Source: Sporocytophaga myxococcoides
GTDB lineage: Bacteria; Bacteroidota; Bacteroidia; Cytophagales; Cytophagaceae
DNA length: 64,000 nucleotides
Direction: 5' to 3'
Assembly: GCF_000775915.1 (NCBI RefSeq)
Contig: NZ_BBLT01000006.1
Location: forward strand, 372,001-436,000
The first letter of the stretch is position 1. Every line of letters begins with the position of its first letter. The translations under genes were made by a program, and so were the position numbers. The notes beneath the pieces are model-generated. The model saw only the letters and a program-made list of their open reading frames with translations, was not told the DNA's origin and ran no database searches. Shown in pieces: positions 16,101 to 25,700 of this stretch.

Positions 16101-17906
16101 GGATGGCAATACTGTTCCATTTATCACAGATCCCCAGCTTGCACCTTTATTACCAGATCTGTATACACTGCCACCGCAGCTGATATAAACTACATTCTGA
16201 TTTCCTTTTACCGGAGCAATGCTGGCTGCATTCCATGCAGCGGCAGGGGCTGGATATGTTTGAAACACCGGTACTGGATCCAGGGCATTCTCAGTTACAT
16301 AAAAGTTGTTGTTCGCATCGACAGCATATAGCAGATTGGGATTGGCAGGATGAGATGCCAAAGCCATGATTCTTGAACCGATACTTTTAATCTTTGTCCA
16401 TGACGGAGAATTCGTAATATTGGTGGATCTGTAAATATCTGTTCTGGAAAGAAATGCGACATTCAGATTGGTAGGGTTGAATACCAGTTTTTCTTCATTA
16501 CCATTTTCTGAAGCAGAAAACGGATAATTCAGACTTTCAGTGTTGCCGTTAGGCAGATACCTTCTTTCTCCTGTTAATCTGTATACATAATCTGCGCTGT
16601 TGTAGTCAAACTCCATTCTGGTATGGAAGTCACCACCGCCATTTGTAAACCAGACATTATCAGTATAAACAAGTTCACCATTGTCCTGAGTACCGATACA
16701 CAATCTGTCTTTTCTGACCGGGCTCTGAGCTGCCACTGAAGCTTCTGCCCCTGCAATTCCGTCATTAAGCTGAAGCCAGGTGAATCCGCCGTCATCACTC
16801 GACCAGATTCCACCGTCATTGGTATTGTATAGCCTGCGGTCGTTATGAGGTGAGTAGATCAGGTTGTGCATATCTGTATGTACACTGGTGTGCCATGGAT
16901 TGGTTCTGATCCAGTTTACACCGCCATCTGTTGATTTGTATACTACATGTCCGCCTGCATAAAGAATGTTTGCATTCAGGGGATCAACAGTGAAACAGAA
17001 ATTATAGTCTCCTTGTCCGCCTTCAAATTCGGTATAACCGTTCAGATTGATTCCACCTGCTGGTTTTACAATTTCAAATGAGAGACCAGAGTTGTGAGAT
17101 CTCAGTACTGGTGTACATTTTCTTGGCTTCGAATTATTGTCTCCGACAAAAGTTAAATAAACAACATCTGGTGAGGCCTTGGTCACACCAATACGACCAC
17201 CGCCGGTCAGCCCTGTTCCAGGCAATGCAATTGGGTCCCATGAGTCGCCAAGGTTTACACTTCTAAAGAAACCGCTGTTTGATGCCGCATACATGGTAGT
17301 CGGATTATCATTCATTCTGAAAACCATAGAAGGAAATGTTCCTTCAGCCTTTTTGGTCCAGCTGTTTCCACCGTCAAGAGATTTCCAGATACCGTCATCA
17401 GTAGAGGCGATCAGTACATTGTGATCAAAGGGAGACATCAGTATTTCTGAAGTAGATCTGTTGCCGATTGTTGATTCTCCTATTCTGAACCATGTTTTGC
17501 CACCATTTACAGTCTTCCAGACACCGTTGGTTCTGTTCCATGCATTTAACCAGTGTTCATCCCCGGTTCCGAAGTACATGATGCGGTCGTCTGTATAGTC
17601 TATACAGACAGTAGTACCATGTGCCTGCGGAATGGTATCTGTACCCCCGGAGGTCCAGTTTTTACCCTCATCGTTGCTGATAAACAGACCACCAACAACA
17701 CTTACTGCATACATTTTTTTAGGATCTGTAGGGTGAAATTTAAGATCACCTGTCCTTGATATTCCGTTGATCTGTCCTATTTTATTCAGGGGAAATTTCA
17801 CAGGTCCGAGTGGTTGCCAGTCGGTAGCCTGCTGCCCCATAAGGCTGCTAATACTATTAAGTATCAGCAATATTGCCAATGTCAAAATTGAGTATTTCTT
17901 TTTCAT
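13116..17906 (-). CDS. T9SS type A secreted Asp-box propeller / triple PA14 protein (1596 aa)
   Basis: The signal peptide spans 1-25 (cut near GQQ). Residues about 30-690 form a sortilin/BNR-like beta-propeller with many Asp-boxes (SNDEGKNW, SLDGGNSW, STDGGVNW, SDDGGFTW). Three PA14 domains follow at about 695-820, 850-1000 and 1107-1248, separated by an Ig-like domain (about 1012-1095). A second Ig-like domain is at 1252-1345, a jelly-roll carbohydrate-binding-like domain at 1358-1507, and a type A T9SS sorting domain (VIPNPAIETF) at about 1518-1596. It is therefore exported and probably attached to the outer surface. PA14 plus jelly-roll domains suggest glycan binding; no glycosidase acid pair is evident. 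The 166-residue gene lies 18 bp upstream in the same operon. Confidence 0.85.
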   Translation of the reverse strand: MKKKYSILTLAILLILNSISSLMGQQATDWQPLGPVKFPLNKIGQINGISRTGDLKFHPTDPKKMYAVSVVGGLFISNDEGKNWTSGGTDTIPQAHGTTVCIDYTDDRIMYFGTGDEHWLNAWNRTNGVWKTVNGGKTWFRIGESTIGNRSTSEILMSPFDHNVLIASTDDGIWKSLDGGNSWTKKAEGTFPSMVFRMNDNPTTMYAASNSGFFRSVNLGDSWDPIALPGTGLTGGGRIGVTKASPDVVYLTFVGDNNSKPRKCTPVLRSHNSGLSFEIVKPAGGINLNGYTEFEGGQGDYNFCFTVDPLNANILYAGGHVVYKSTDGGVNWIRTNPWHTSVHTDMHNLIYSPHNDRRLYNTNDGGIWSSDDGGFTWLQLNDGIAGAEASVAAQSPVRKDRLCIGTQDNGELVYTDNVWFTNGGGDFHTRMEFDYNSADYVYRLTGERRYLPNGNTESLNYPFSASENGNEEKLVFNPTNLNVAFLSRTDIYRSTNITNSPSWTKIKSIGSRIMALASHPANPNLLYAVDANNNFYVTENALDPVPVFQTYPAPAAAWNAASIAPVKGNQNVVYISCGGSVYRSGNKGASWGSVINGTVLPSNVNIIKLIHDDYSTDESIYAASALGVWYKNNSTVNTWTNYSKGLPAFAKYTNFLIYNDGTSNSELRMVASGRGVFRRSLNGKPAILRNPENPSNAVAGVSYKYYEGTWDHLPNFNSLVPVQTGTTGDFNLSVRNRNEYFGVVYTGYINVPADAVYTFFLNSQDGSKLYIGDQLVIHNDVLNSTTEKSGTIGLKTGKHAVRVEYFNNTGTPLMTVSFSSPTLTKQVLTSSRLFTLPAEVICTGGGAISREIWKQIPGFSVGDIPVTTIPHIQDQLGNLLEQRADMGDEYGVRLRGYICAPYTGVYKFWLSSDEVAELWLSTDQTPALKQKIVELTNRTGARDWYAYTSQQSASINLVAGQKYYIEVLHKENQGNDNLAVGWQLPSGEMERPIAGHRLSPYQGVANTPGINLMLPSDRTYYTVGSSLPLQVELTQATAAISKVEYFVNGASIATKTGPDFSHIWTNIGRGNYRIYAKVTDQSGFSASSTVKDVTFLQYRNADNPANTAPGITTEYHQGSFDSVYDMNSSTLVRKTTATEISIEARDQNDNFGFKYNGFLEITDPGIYYFNLIRSDDGFVLSIGDTILINNDGFSGQSEDKDFPIALRAGKHKISAAYFERGGDEYMNLGYYGPNTPMQPLPASRLFIETQGNTLPVVSLTSPANGQTYTAPATVQLAANATATGATISKVEFYNGTVKLGEDLTSPYTYSWSGVSANTYSITARAYNNLGQFTTSAPVSITVNGTSSTCLITEPVPAPSLYVVRNNWGDNNNGSSVTADAATGSMKVTHRAYGQSELYVIETGKTISVTSGQVYTISFDFKDYAGAPVTGVDVGFAQGLNSSNNGPQLAQSMVAAPSGYSSSAFTTKSVNITSSVTASNVNLVFRLRWNGQPVSQVADFIKNINVCKASGLRIAETNEKSLIVIPNPAIETFTLKAEKAIEMIYVTDVQGKQIYTNASISQGADLEFGKDFEFGIYNLSVIYTDGSREILKILKTK

Positions 17907-17924
17907 AATTTTTTTCTAAAAAAA

Positions 17925-18425
17925 TTATTCCTGTATCTGACTGTTAATTATCTGTAGCTGCTGTTCCCTCGTTAATATTTTACCGTCAGGTTGTATAAAT
18001 GCCCGTACGTCTCTCCTCCAGTGTTGATAAGCTTTCCATTCAACAACCAGGCGGTCACTTTCCCTTTTTAACTTTTTGTCTGATTTAAAGAATCTTTTAA
18101 GAAATGATCTTTTCTTTTTTCCTTTCTCTTTTTCAAGTTTTTTTTCTTTGGGTTCGGGGCGCTCTTCCCAGAAAGTTTCAAATGCAGTCACAGTTTCATA
18201 ATAATTGATTTCTGACTGATCCTTTAACATATCCACCCAGACAGGATGCTTTTTGTATTCTTTCAGCTTCCTTTTCTGATCTTTTGTCAGACTCTTTTGA
18301 TCTCTGTTGTGGTATGGTCCTTCCCCACCTGATTCTTTCTGCTGGGAGAAAGAATGTACAGAAATGAAAAGGCATATCAGTATCTGGGCCAGAATAATTA
18401 AAGGCCGGGAAACAGGTCTTTTCAT
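17925..18425 (-). CDS. Small secreted, very basic protein (166 aa)
   Basis: A hydrophobic signal peptide (LIILAQILICLFISVHSFS, about 9-27) is followed by a highly charged mature part with Lys-rich stretches (KEKKLEKEKGKKKR at about 95-108). It ends in polar helices (LTREQQLQIINSQIQE). The lipobox Cys is poorly placed, so a periplasmic fate is as likely as a lipoprotein. It has no sorting domain, unlike its large neighbour. It is 18 bp upstream of the 1596-residue gene and is surely co-transcribed. It could be a periplasmic helper for that protein's export; this is inference, and no family is recognised. Confidence 0.65.
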   Translation of the reverse strand: MKRPVSRPLIILAQILICLFISVHSFSQQKESGGEGPYHNRDQKSLTKDQKRKLKEYKKHPVWVDMLKDQSEINYYETVTAFETFWEERPEPKEKKLEKEKGKKKRSFLKRFFKSDKKLKRESDRLVVEWKAYQHWRRDVRAFIQPDGKILTREQQLQIINSQIQE

Positions 18426-18473
18426 AGTTTTTAAATTTGATTGTAAGATTTGGATGTACTTTTTAGTCTAATC

Positions 18474-18487
18474 GGTAAAGCTTTACC
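18474..18487. promoter_or_regulatory. Perfect 14-bp palindrome GGTAAAGCTTTACC
   Basis: Lies 49 nt upstream of the 166-residue gene's start. Its position suits an operator or a short leader hairpin for this operon. Confidence 0.4.
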
Positions 18488-18770
18488 TTGGCAAAAATGG
18501 AATTTTTAAAAACTGAATTTTGTAACCTAAGTTACACATAACCTTGTTTTTTTTTGTTTTGAGACGATTGTAATTACTTCTGTCATCTCTGGCTGAACCA
18601 AATAAGCCACTGAATATTGACTTGGCCCAAGGAATGTATTTGCTGAAAGTAACTAATGGAGCAGGTAATGGGTGCAGTTGATCAGGAGAAAGTAGTTTGC
18701 CAGCTCTTACTGGCATAAAAATTCTAGCAAATCTATTGATCATCCGCTGATTGCATTTGACAATCTGCAT

Positions 18771-18880
18771 CGTGGCCTCGGACAGGCCACAATTTTATCT
18801 TTCCTAAAACCATTCCATATAATGAGTTAATATTCCAAATTCACCCATTCCATTTTTGTAAAAGTTAGCATGCGACCATT
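18771..18880. repeat. REP-containing element E, copy 1
   Basis: Starts with the palindrome GTGGCCTCGGACAGGCCAC and continues into about 90 bp (AATGAGTTAATATT ... AAAAGTTAGC..GCGACCATT). These align with 57602-57713, which starts with its own GTGGTCT/AGACCAC palindrome. The palindrome part is related to the doublet at 55101-55186. Confidence 0.65.
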
Positions 18881-18964
18881 TTGAATAGATAAAATGATGA
18901 GTGTAAACTGAACCAGTATAAAATTCAGGCAAATCAATCATACCCTTTTATGCATATCTTTAAT

Positions 18965-19001
18965 AAACTAGAAGCCCCGACAAAATCGGGGCTTCTAGTT
19001 T
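18965..19001 (-). terminator. Terminator with 16-bp perfect stem
   Basis: AAACTAGAAGCCCCGA pairs with TCGGGGCTTCTAGTTT. It resembles the AAGCCCCG stem after the gene at 42138. It follows a relic coding 3' end at 19063-19126 and is about 320 bp downstream of the glycosyltransferase gene. Confidence 0.8.
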
Positions 19002-19062
19002 ATTATAATAAAATCGTTCATTGTAATTGTAATTGTAATTCCAATTTTAAAATGAAAGTCGA

Positions 19063-19126
19063 TCAATAATCTATTTTTTTGACAACTTTCCAATTGGTCT
19101 TATTTGGCAATGCATACCCACTATAC
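19063..19126 (-). pseudogene. Relic 3' end of a T9SS-type gene
   Basis: The minus-strand frame reads NWKVVKKIDY-stop. The last codons and the following sequence (AAAATGAAAGT.GAT, then an AAGCCCCG terminator) line up with the 3' end of the T9SS gene at 42138, which ends MKVVKK. An upstream stop leaves only about 20 codons. Probably what remains of a deleted paralogue. Confidence 0.35.
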
Positions 19127-19203
19127 TCTCTTCTTTAACATACCTACCTGGGTTAGGCCTGTTACTCCGTCTTAGCTTTTCTGATTAAAGTCCGCCAAAG
19201 AGT

Positions 19204-19221
19204 GCAAGTTTATAAACTTGC
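19204..19221. repeat. Perfect 18-bp palindrome GCAAGTTTATAAACTTGC
   Basis: Lies in the gap downstream of the glycosyltransferase gene, preceded by AGAGT. A short REP-like element or protein site. Confidence 0.5.
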
Positions 19222-19318
19222 GATTTGTCATCCGGATCAGATAAATTGAATAATAGCCAGCATACTAACCGTTATTCATTTCCTGAAGCAATGTTTTATG
19301 ACTGGTATTTCCGGCTCA

Positions 19319-20602
19319 CTAAGAAGCCTTGAATATCAATTTCATATTTTTCAAATTGCTTATATGCCTCAAGGTAAGTACGGAATATAGCTGAAACAAA
19401 ATATACACCAGACTTAATAAGAACAAAAAAGAAATAAATCTATTGTCAAATAAAATTGTACCATATGACTTAAGCATTAAGGACATTACAATCTTTTCCA
19501 AATTCAGAAAATAACCAATAGACAGCAATATGTAACAAATATAGTTTGAAGAAATCAGTGCATAAGTCGCTATGAAAATTACCATAGGATGACAATACCT
19601 TTCATGCATTTGAGTATTGAAATAAAAAAATACTAATGGAATTAATGCTGATGTCAAAAATACAATTTTATAGTACTCTATAGTTTTTTCACTCTTTTCA
19701 ATCATAAGTCGAATTGTTGTGATTAAAAGTGGTACAAGAGCAAGAAAGGAAAAGAAAAAGAATAGTATAAATCCCCAAATTTTATACTTTATGCCCCAAA
19801 ACAATAGTTCATCACTGGTTTCCATCAAATTTCCTTCTAGGAAAAGATACCACACGTTAAATGCATTCTTTGACACAACGGGATAATATCCTACTGATCC
19901 AAAAACAATCTTCCAAAGTAGATTTAATTTATTCTCGAGAATAAATGGCCATATTATAATCAACTGAATCAATAGTCCCCAAAATAACCCAACAAATAAT
20001 GACTTGGGATTCTTAAAAACCTGTGGAATTAAAATAATAGCAATTATAGGTGAAAAAATAATTGCTTGAAGCTTAGTATTTAAAGCCAATACAAAAAATA
20101 CAATAGTCCAGGAAACCCTTTCATTTAATGCGAAAAAAACTGATACAAATGCGAAAAATGTAACGATAGAATCGACTTGTCCCCAAATTATTGAGTTGTA
20201 TAAATAAGATATATTAAACAGAACCAAAAATACTTTATAAGGAGAAATATTGAATTTAATAAGATATTGCAGAATGACATAAATTCCCATTATGTCAAAC
20301 AATAAGGTAAAAATCTTAAGATAATTAATATTTCTATAAATCTCTGCACTTGTTCCTTGTAACCAACCATTTAACTTCAAAATATACATATAGAATGGAA
20401 GATAATTGCAATCTGCCATCTCATATCCTTTAACTATTCCATATTCGAGAAATGATGTGGACCAGGACGCCCAATAATTCATATCTATTGAAAAATTAAC
20501 AGTCGGAAGTGAAAAACATAAAAATATGAAGATTAATGGAATGTAATAAAGTTTAAGATTTTTCAAATCTTCATTAACGCTAACGATAGTAGTAGTTTTC
20601 AT
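19319..20602 (-). CDS. Multi-pass membrane GT-C-type glycosyltransferase-like protein (427 aa)
   Basis: A 427-residue integral membrane protein with about ten or more hydrophobic segments. The first extracytoplasmic loop has NFSIDMNYW and an acidic-aromatic MADCNYLPFYMY stretch (about 60-75). Later come WGQVDSI (about 139), LNTKLQ (about 173) and NTQMHERYCHP (about 334). The HERY..P motif and the WGQ/D..K pattern are typical of GT-C polyprenol-phosphate-sugar-dependent mannosyltransferase-like families (GT39/GT87-like). It would transfer sugar from a lipid carrier at the periplasmic face. Substrate is unknown and there is no glycan operon around it. Confidence 0.65.
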   Translation of the reverse strand: MKTTTIVSVNEDLKNLKLYYIPLIFIFLCFSLPTVNFSIDMNYWASWSTSFLEYGIVKGYEMADCNYLPFYMYILKLNGWLQGTSAEIYRNINYLKIFTLLFDIMGIYVILQYLIKFNISPYKVFLVLFNISYLYNSIIWGQVDSIVTFFAFVSVFFALNERVSWTIVFFVLALNTKLQAIIFSPIIAIILIPQVFKNPKSLFVGLFWGLLIQLIIIWPFILENKLNLLWKIVFGSVGYYPVVSKNAFNVWYLFLEGNLMETSDELLFWGIKYKIWGFILFFFFSFLALVPLLITTIRLMIEKSEKTIEYYKIVFLTSALIPLVFFYFNTQMHERYCHPMVIFIATYALISSNYICYILLSIGYFLNLEKIVMSLMLKSYGTILFDNRFISFLFLLSLVYILFQLYSVLTLRHISNLKNMKLIFKAS

Positions 20603-21189
20603 AATAATTCTAAAGAATATTTCCGTTCTTATATTCTTCTATATATACACCTATAAATGATATTTTTTTGTAGAAAGTGAAGTTAAAAACATTTTCTTCT
20701 GGAATATAAAATTCAAAAATACTAATATTTACTAAGAAAACCCATAACACTATACCAATCAGAATTTAATTTTTCCAAGTAATCATTATTCTCTTACATT
20801 CTTTCATTTTTTTTGACCTTGGTATAACTTTCGAAATTCAGGCAAGGAATTTCTGAATCCTTTGGAAAAAACTGTTCCTAATTTTGTATCGGTTTAAATA
20901 GTGTTTGTAAAACCTTCTTTAAAGGATCAAGGGGCTCTGAACCGAAATTGTTAAACTTTTACATTCTTGTTCGATAATGATGGTACCGCTGCCCATGATT
21001 AAGACAATCTTGATACTATAGGGCATTTATGATGGGCGTTATATCTAAGATATCCTCATTAATTATACCTGCCAGGTCACTGCAGGTCACTCTAGACCAC
21101 TTCTAATAAGCCACCTGAAAGAAATTATCATTGAGATTTTAGAAGCCTTCTTAGATAAGGCTATTTTAATCACCAAGAAAATAAACTTG
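20603..21189. other. Gene-free stretch
   Basis: No credible gene. A short plus-strand stretch (about 21118-21208; EIIIEILEAFLDKAILITKK) looks protein-like but has stops on both sides. A near-repeat AGGTCACTGC/AGGTCACTCT lies at about 21076. Possibly decayed coding sequence. Confidence 0.4.
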
Positions 21190-21230
21190 CTCCCTATGGT
21201 TGAAGTCAAATAGACTTCAACCATAGGGAG
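21190..21230. terminator. 18-bp perfect hairpin, family G (GAAGTC-loop-GACTTC)
   Basis: CTCCCTATGGTTGAAGTC pairs with GACTTCAACCATAGGGAG across AAATA. It shares the inner core with hairpins at 38530-38545 and 63409-63450 while the outer stems differ, which suggests a repeat family. It may also terminate the VOC gene at 21413, about 180 bp upstream of it. Confidence 0.65.
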
Positions 21231-21412
21231 TTTGATGATTTTAATCCTTTTTGTGTCAAGTTTTAAAAATTAACTAATCATTTGACCAGACATTAATCAG
21301 ATTTCGAAGAAACTTATGATGTCCTAAATTTTCTGTCCCAGTACATCTCTGAACCCTACGAAATCTATTGCAGCAAGCCTAAATTAGTCGTCCGATATTT
21401 GTCTCTGCTTAT

Positions 21413-21838
21413 TTATTTTGGGTCATACTCCACCATCCATTCAATGCCATATTTATCTCTGAACATACCAAAATATGCTCCCCCAGGGTTTTCGGTAAAG
21501 GGTACTTCTATTGATCCACCTGCCGATAGTCCATTGAATAATTTATCAGCTTCGTCTTTGCTTTCTGCACTTATCGAAATTTTACTTCTATTCTCATTCT
21601 CATTTACTTTCCCCATAAATTCCGGGACATCATTACCTATCAACATATTGTATTTACCGATGGGCAAAGCAATATTCATGAGTTTATTTTCTTCTTTTTC
21701 TGCTATAGGGAATTCGTCACTCGCTATATCTTTGAATCGTATAATCTTTGTAAATTCTCCGCCAAATACAGATTTATAAAATGTAAATGCTTCTTCTGCA
21801 TTTCCGTTGAAGTTAATGTGAGGGTTGATGACTGCCAT
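21413..21838 (-). CDS. PhnB-like VOC-family protein (141 aa)
   Basis: A 141-residue protein with the PhnB/3-demethylubiquinone-methyltransferase-like VOC fold: MAVINPHINFNGNAEEAFTFY (N-terminal beta-alpha), then ADKLFNGLSAGG, GAYFGMFRDKYGIEWMV at the C-terminus. Members are single-domain cytosolic proteins of largely unknown reaction. The metal ligands of classical glyoxalases are only partly present (His-7 and the C-terminal Glu in GIEWM). It stands alone with no operon partner. A longer plus-strand frame overlaps it but is the antisense shadow. Confidence 0.85.
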   Translation of the reverse strand: MAVINPHINFNGNAEEAFTFYKSVFGGEFTKIIRFKDIASDEFPIAEKEENKLMNIALPIGKYNMLIGNDVPEFMGKVNENENRSKISISAESKDEADKLFNGLSAGGSIEVPFTENPGGAYFGMFRDKYGIEWMVEYDPK

Positions 21839-21949
21839 GATTTTTATTTTTGTTTTTTACTATTTTAAATGTACAGCTTATCAACAAAATGAACAAGGTA
21901 TGAAAACGACAAATAAGAGGTTATCTGCGTCAGGACTCAGAAGCTGTAT

Positions 21950-22495
21950 TTATTTATACTCCTTTACATCATCAATAAGAAGTTTATTATACTTAATGAT
22001 AACAGTAATATCATGCACATAATCAGTTTCCCAACGAAGGTCTCGAACCACCGTATGGAAAATTTGGGCAGTGTCTCCCAGAGACTTTATATGTGTGCAA
22101 ATGGGGATCTCTACATTTCCGTTATCCATAACTGAAGTAAAGCCCCCCTGCCAACATACCTTTTATCGTACTTTGCTTTCCATTTCTGATGAAAATCTTC
22201 TTCAGTCATTTCACTATATTCTAAAGTAATCGCATCCAGCTTATAGGTATAGTAGTCTTCATTCAATGCTTTCCGCATATTTTCACGAGCAACATTTAAG
22301 TCATTACTATTCACATAGTCAGTAATAAGCCTGGTCAGCCATTTATTATTTATACAGTATCCTGGATGATACTGGTCTTCATAATCCTTTGTTGTTTAAT
22401 AGTATTGATGCTAGTTTCAGGAGGCTTTGCTGAAAAATCAGTACTGCAGCTAATCAATATAACATAATTGCCGGAATAATTAAAAAATTTATCAT
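21950..22495 (-). pseudogene. Frameshifted lipoprotein gene
   Basis: Read with three frame changes, this stretch gives a continuous protein of about 180 residues. It starts MINFLIIPAIMLY, shifts to LISCSTDFSAKPPETS (a lipobox-like LISC), then to DYEDQYHPGYCINNKWLTRL and EDYYTYKLDAITLEYSEM. It ends with VMDNGNVEIPICTHIKS...LLIDDVKEYK. The shifts fall near TATATTGA (about 22457), AACAACAAAGG (about 22390) and the G6 run at 22142-22148. Only a 67-codon piece (22111-22314) remains open with a GTG start. It is a real decay product, or a gene damaged by homopolymer errors in the assembly. Family is unknown. Confidence 0.6.
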
Positions 22496-22518
22496 GATGT
22501 TAGTAGATCTTTATTGTG

Positions 22519-22541
22519 GTGTCAGGTTTTCGACCTGACAC
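22519..22541 (+). terminator. Hairpin GTGTCAGGT..ACCTGACAC
   Basis: A 9-bp perfect stem with a 5-nt loop, followed by TTTT on the plus strand. No plus-strand gene ends here, so it may be another extragenic palindrome. Confidence 0.45.
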
Positions 22542-22724
22542 TTTTGGCGAGATCAGGAATATATCAAACTCCTACCCCTATTGAACGAAATCATACATCC
22601 TGGCCAATCTCTTGCCATAGTCAACTTAAAGAATCTTTCCTTTGTCATATTGAGCTTGTGAAATATCAGTTTAACATAACCCCAATCATCTTATAAGGTA
22701 TTAAGCCTGAATACAGACTAGTAA

Positions 22725-25700
22725 TTAATAAGATACAAATTTTCCTTTTCCTAATACACCGCTATTGTCATTGACTGAATAATAATATAAACCAGGCTTG
22801 GCAGTAAATTCAAATGGAATAAGCATTGGGTTTTGTCTGGAAGAATGGATTATCTCAGCTACAAGTCGTCCCTGAGAATCACATACTTTAATCACTACAG
22901 GAGAATTGATAGAATAGTGTGTTAATGAATTTATATAAAACTCTGCATTAGTATTAAATGGATTTGGCTGAACCCTTATTTCAAAATCCTTTTGGAAATT
23001 TTTAGGTTTTACTTTAATCTCAAGGCTATCCTTTCCTAAACATCCATTACTCCCCATATACGTGGCAGTATAAACTATAGAATGTTCAGGATTAGCTTTT
23101 GTCAGTGGAGACCACGATTCCATCAGAGCTATTGAAGGGGTCCATCCCTGGAAGGTAGCATTGAAGGAACTTGCAGCCAGATCAATGGTATCTCCCTGGA
23201 AAATAGTAGTATCATTTCTAATAATAATATCTGGCAAATTCTTTACTTCAACATGAATAATTCTAAAATCAGAACATTCATTAGCACCTCTTACCATTAC
23301 CTTATAGTCAGAGCTATTATATGGCGATACGTTTAATGTTTCCTTATCCCCGACTTTGGTAGCGTTTAAATACCACTTGTATTCTACTCCACCTGCAGCG
23401 CTTAGCGCAGTAGCAGTACCATTACAAATGCTGGTATCTTTTGATGTAGTAATATGAGGAAGTTCTTTCACTTCTGTACCAAATATTTTTTTAGACATAC
23501 AACCTCTGTCATTAATACCTGTAACTTCGTATTGAGTAGTAGTTAAAGGGAATAAATAAGCAGAAGATGATAAGCTGCGAACGCTTAAACCATTGCTCCA
23601 ATTATAGGTATAGGTGGAAGGTAATTCTATTTTAGCAGTATCGCCTTTACAGATTTTTAATTCAGCAGGTATCGTAAAGAAAACGGAATCAATGCTGACT
23701 TTTACTGATTTATTAGTACTACAACCATATTGATCTTTACCTGTAACATCATAAATAGTTTCTTTAACAGGAGAAATTTGAAGTTCAGAATTGCCTGCCA
23801 AAGAATTAGTATTTAAAAACCATTGGTAAGTTTGAGCACCACTCGCAGTTACATAAATGGTATCTCCTTTGCATATTGTCGTATCTTTCGAAACTTGTAT
23901 GTCAGGTAATTCTTTTACAGTAACAGAAATAGTGTCAAAACCAGAGCATTTAAAACTGTTGATTCCTTCCACCAAATACCTGGTCGATGATTGAGGGAAA
24001 ACAACCACCTGATTTTGAGTAACCTTAGATAAAATATTTTTAGTATCCCAGATAAATTCATTTGCCCCGGTAGCAGAAAGCTGAATGGTGTCACCTTTAC
24101 AAATAATCGTATCATTGCTCACCTTAATTTCTGGTAAAGGATTCACAACAATTGTATAGGTTATTTCTTTACTTTTCCCACCAGTTTCCAAAGCCAATGT
24201 AAACTCTTCAGTTTCTTTAGGAAAAAACAAAGGATTCTGACTATCGGTAGCATCTATAAACAGATTCGGAGTCCAATGATAAGATGAAGCAAGTGGTGTT
24301 TTTACAGATATCGTATCACCCTGGCATATACTAAAGACTTCTCCCGTTTTAATAGATCTGGCAAGAGACAAATCTGTATAACTTGTATCTTTTATAATTT
24401 GAGTTACTTCATTTGTAATAATAGCACTATTATAGTCAAAATAAATACCAGCCTTATTAGATAGTACAGTCCACTCCGGTAAATCCTTTTTGGGAGAAAT
24501 TTTAAACTTAAAGAAACCACCGCTTTTAGCATCATTGGTAATACTATCAACCAGATTGATATTCCTGAATCGTATTATCAGTACCGGTGATTCTTTTCCT
24601 CTCAATTCATAAGTATATTCGTGAGAAGAAGCACCTGGAGAAAGCGTGTATAAATCCAAATGAGTACTTAATGTATCATGTATTACTACTGTGTAAGCAG
24701 TATCCGTACCTTTATTTTTAAACCGGATTAAATATTCAAGTTCTTCTGTATTTTTTATAAAATGCTGATCAAATAAACCTATTGGGTAAACACTTTTATC
24801 ATTGGGATCATAACTGTCTCGTATTTCCATACAAAACGACTCCACATCTTCACTCCTATCGTCCTGATTAAACAAAGCGGCATAACCATAACTAATTGGA
24901 GACGTTCCAGAGCCACAGCCTTCAATAGTAACAGAAGGCTGATTTTTAAGAGGATGATACGGAAGCTGATCAGCTTCTGCTCTCACCATTTTTCCGTTAG
25001 CTGGAATATTAAGAACAATACTGTCTCCGGATACCAGTTTAACTTTTTTCGAATAAGCAATAGTAGCATTTAAAAAGACCCTGAAACCAGAACTGTCTGA
25101 CATATTACCACTTCCAATATTGATAAGGCTAACCCTTACATAGCCATTATCCCTGCACGAAGCCTTCAGAATAAGGTCTGAACGATCCCATTTAGGATCT
25201 ACAGCAATACAGTTATTGGCAGGAGTAATGATTGCTTCTGTACATTGCATCATCCCTCTTATCTCCTCCTTACCACAAATAACAGAATCAACCAGATAAA
25301 TAGAGTTACATTGTCCTGGTTCTAGTTGATCACCTGAAAAGAAAAGCGTGTCTCCGGATTGATACAACCATGGTTTACTGCTGGAAACCGGTACTACATA
25401 TTCAGGATAAATTACTTTAATCAACGGTATTCCGGAGGTCACATTTCCACTATTACAGTAAGTAACAGTAGTGTTATTCCTGAAACATCTTCTTCTTCGA
25501 TCCGAAGCTATATCAATGGAAAGGAATGCACATTGTTTTATAGTATTGGCAAATTGAATATTATCTGCAATAGGCTCATCCGCAGAAACTACAGCCTGTC
25601 TTGTATTTATATTGGATGGACAAATTGATTTAAACTCTAGTTTTTGTTGTAAAGCACTGGGTAATTGTTCTACCTCGTAAGTACCCGTTTCGGTAGTAGA

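Noticed and set aside
18483-18770. A 95-codon minus-strand gene upstream of the 166-residue gene
   Set aside because: Composition and hydrophobicity look random, it ends on a palindrome (18474-18487) and starts at a REP element. More likely leader or intergenic DNA.
21399-21779. A 126-codon plus-strand gene
   Set aside because: It is the antisense of the PhnB-like VOC protein, whose own sequence fits its family.
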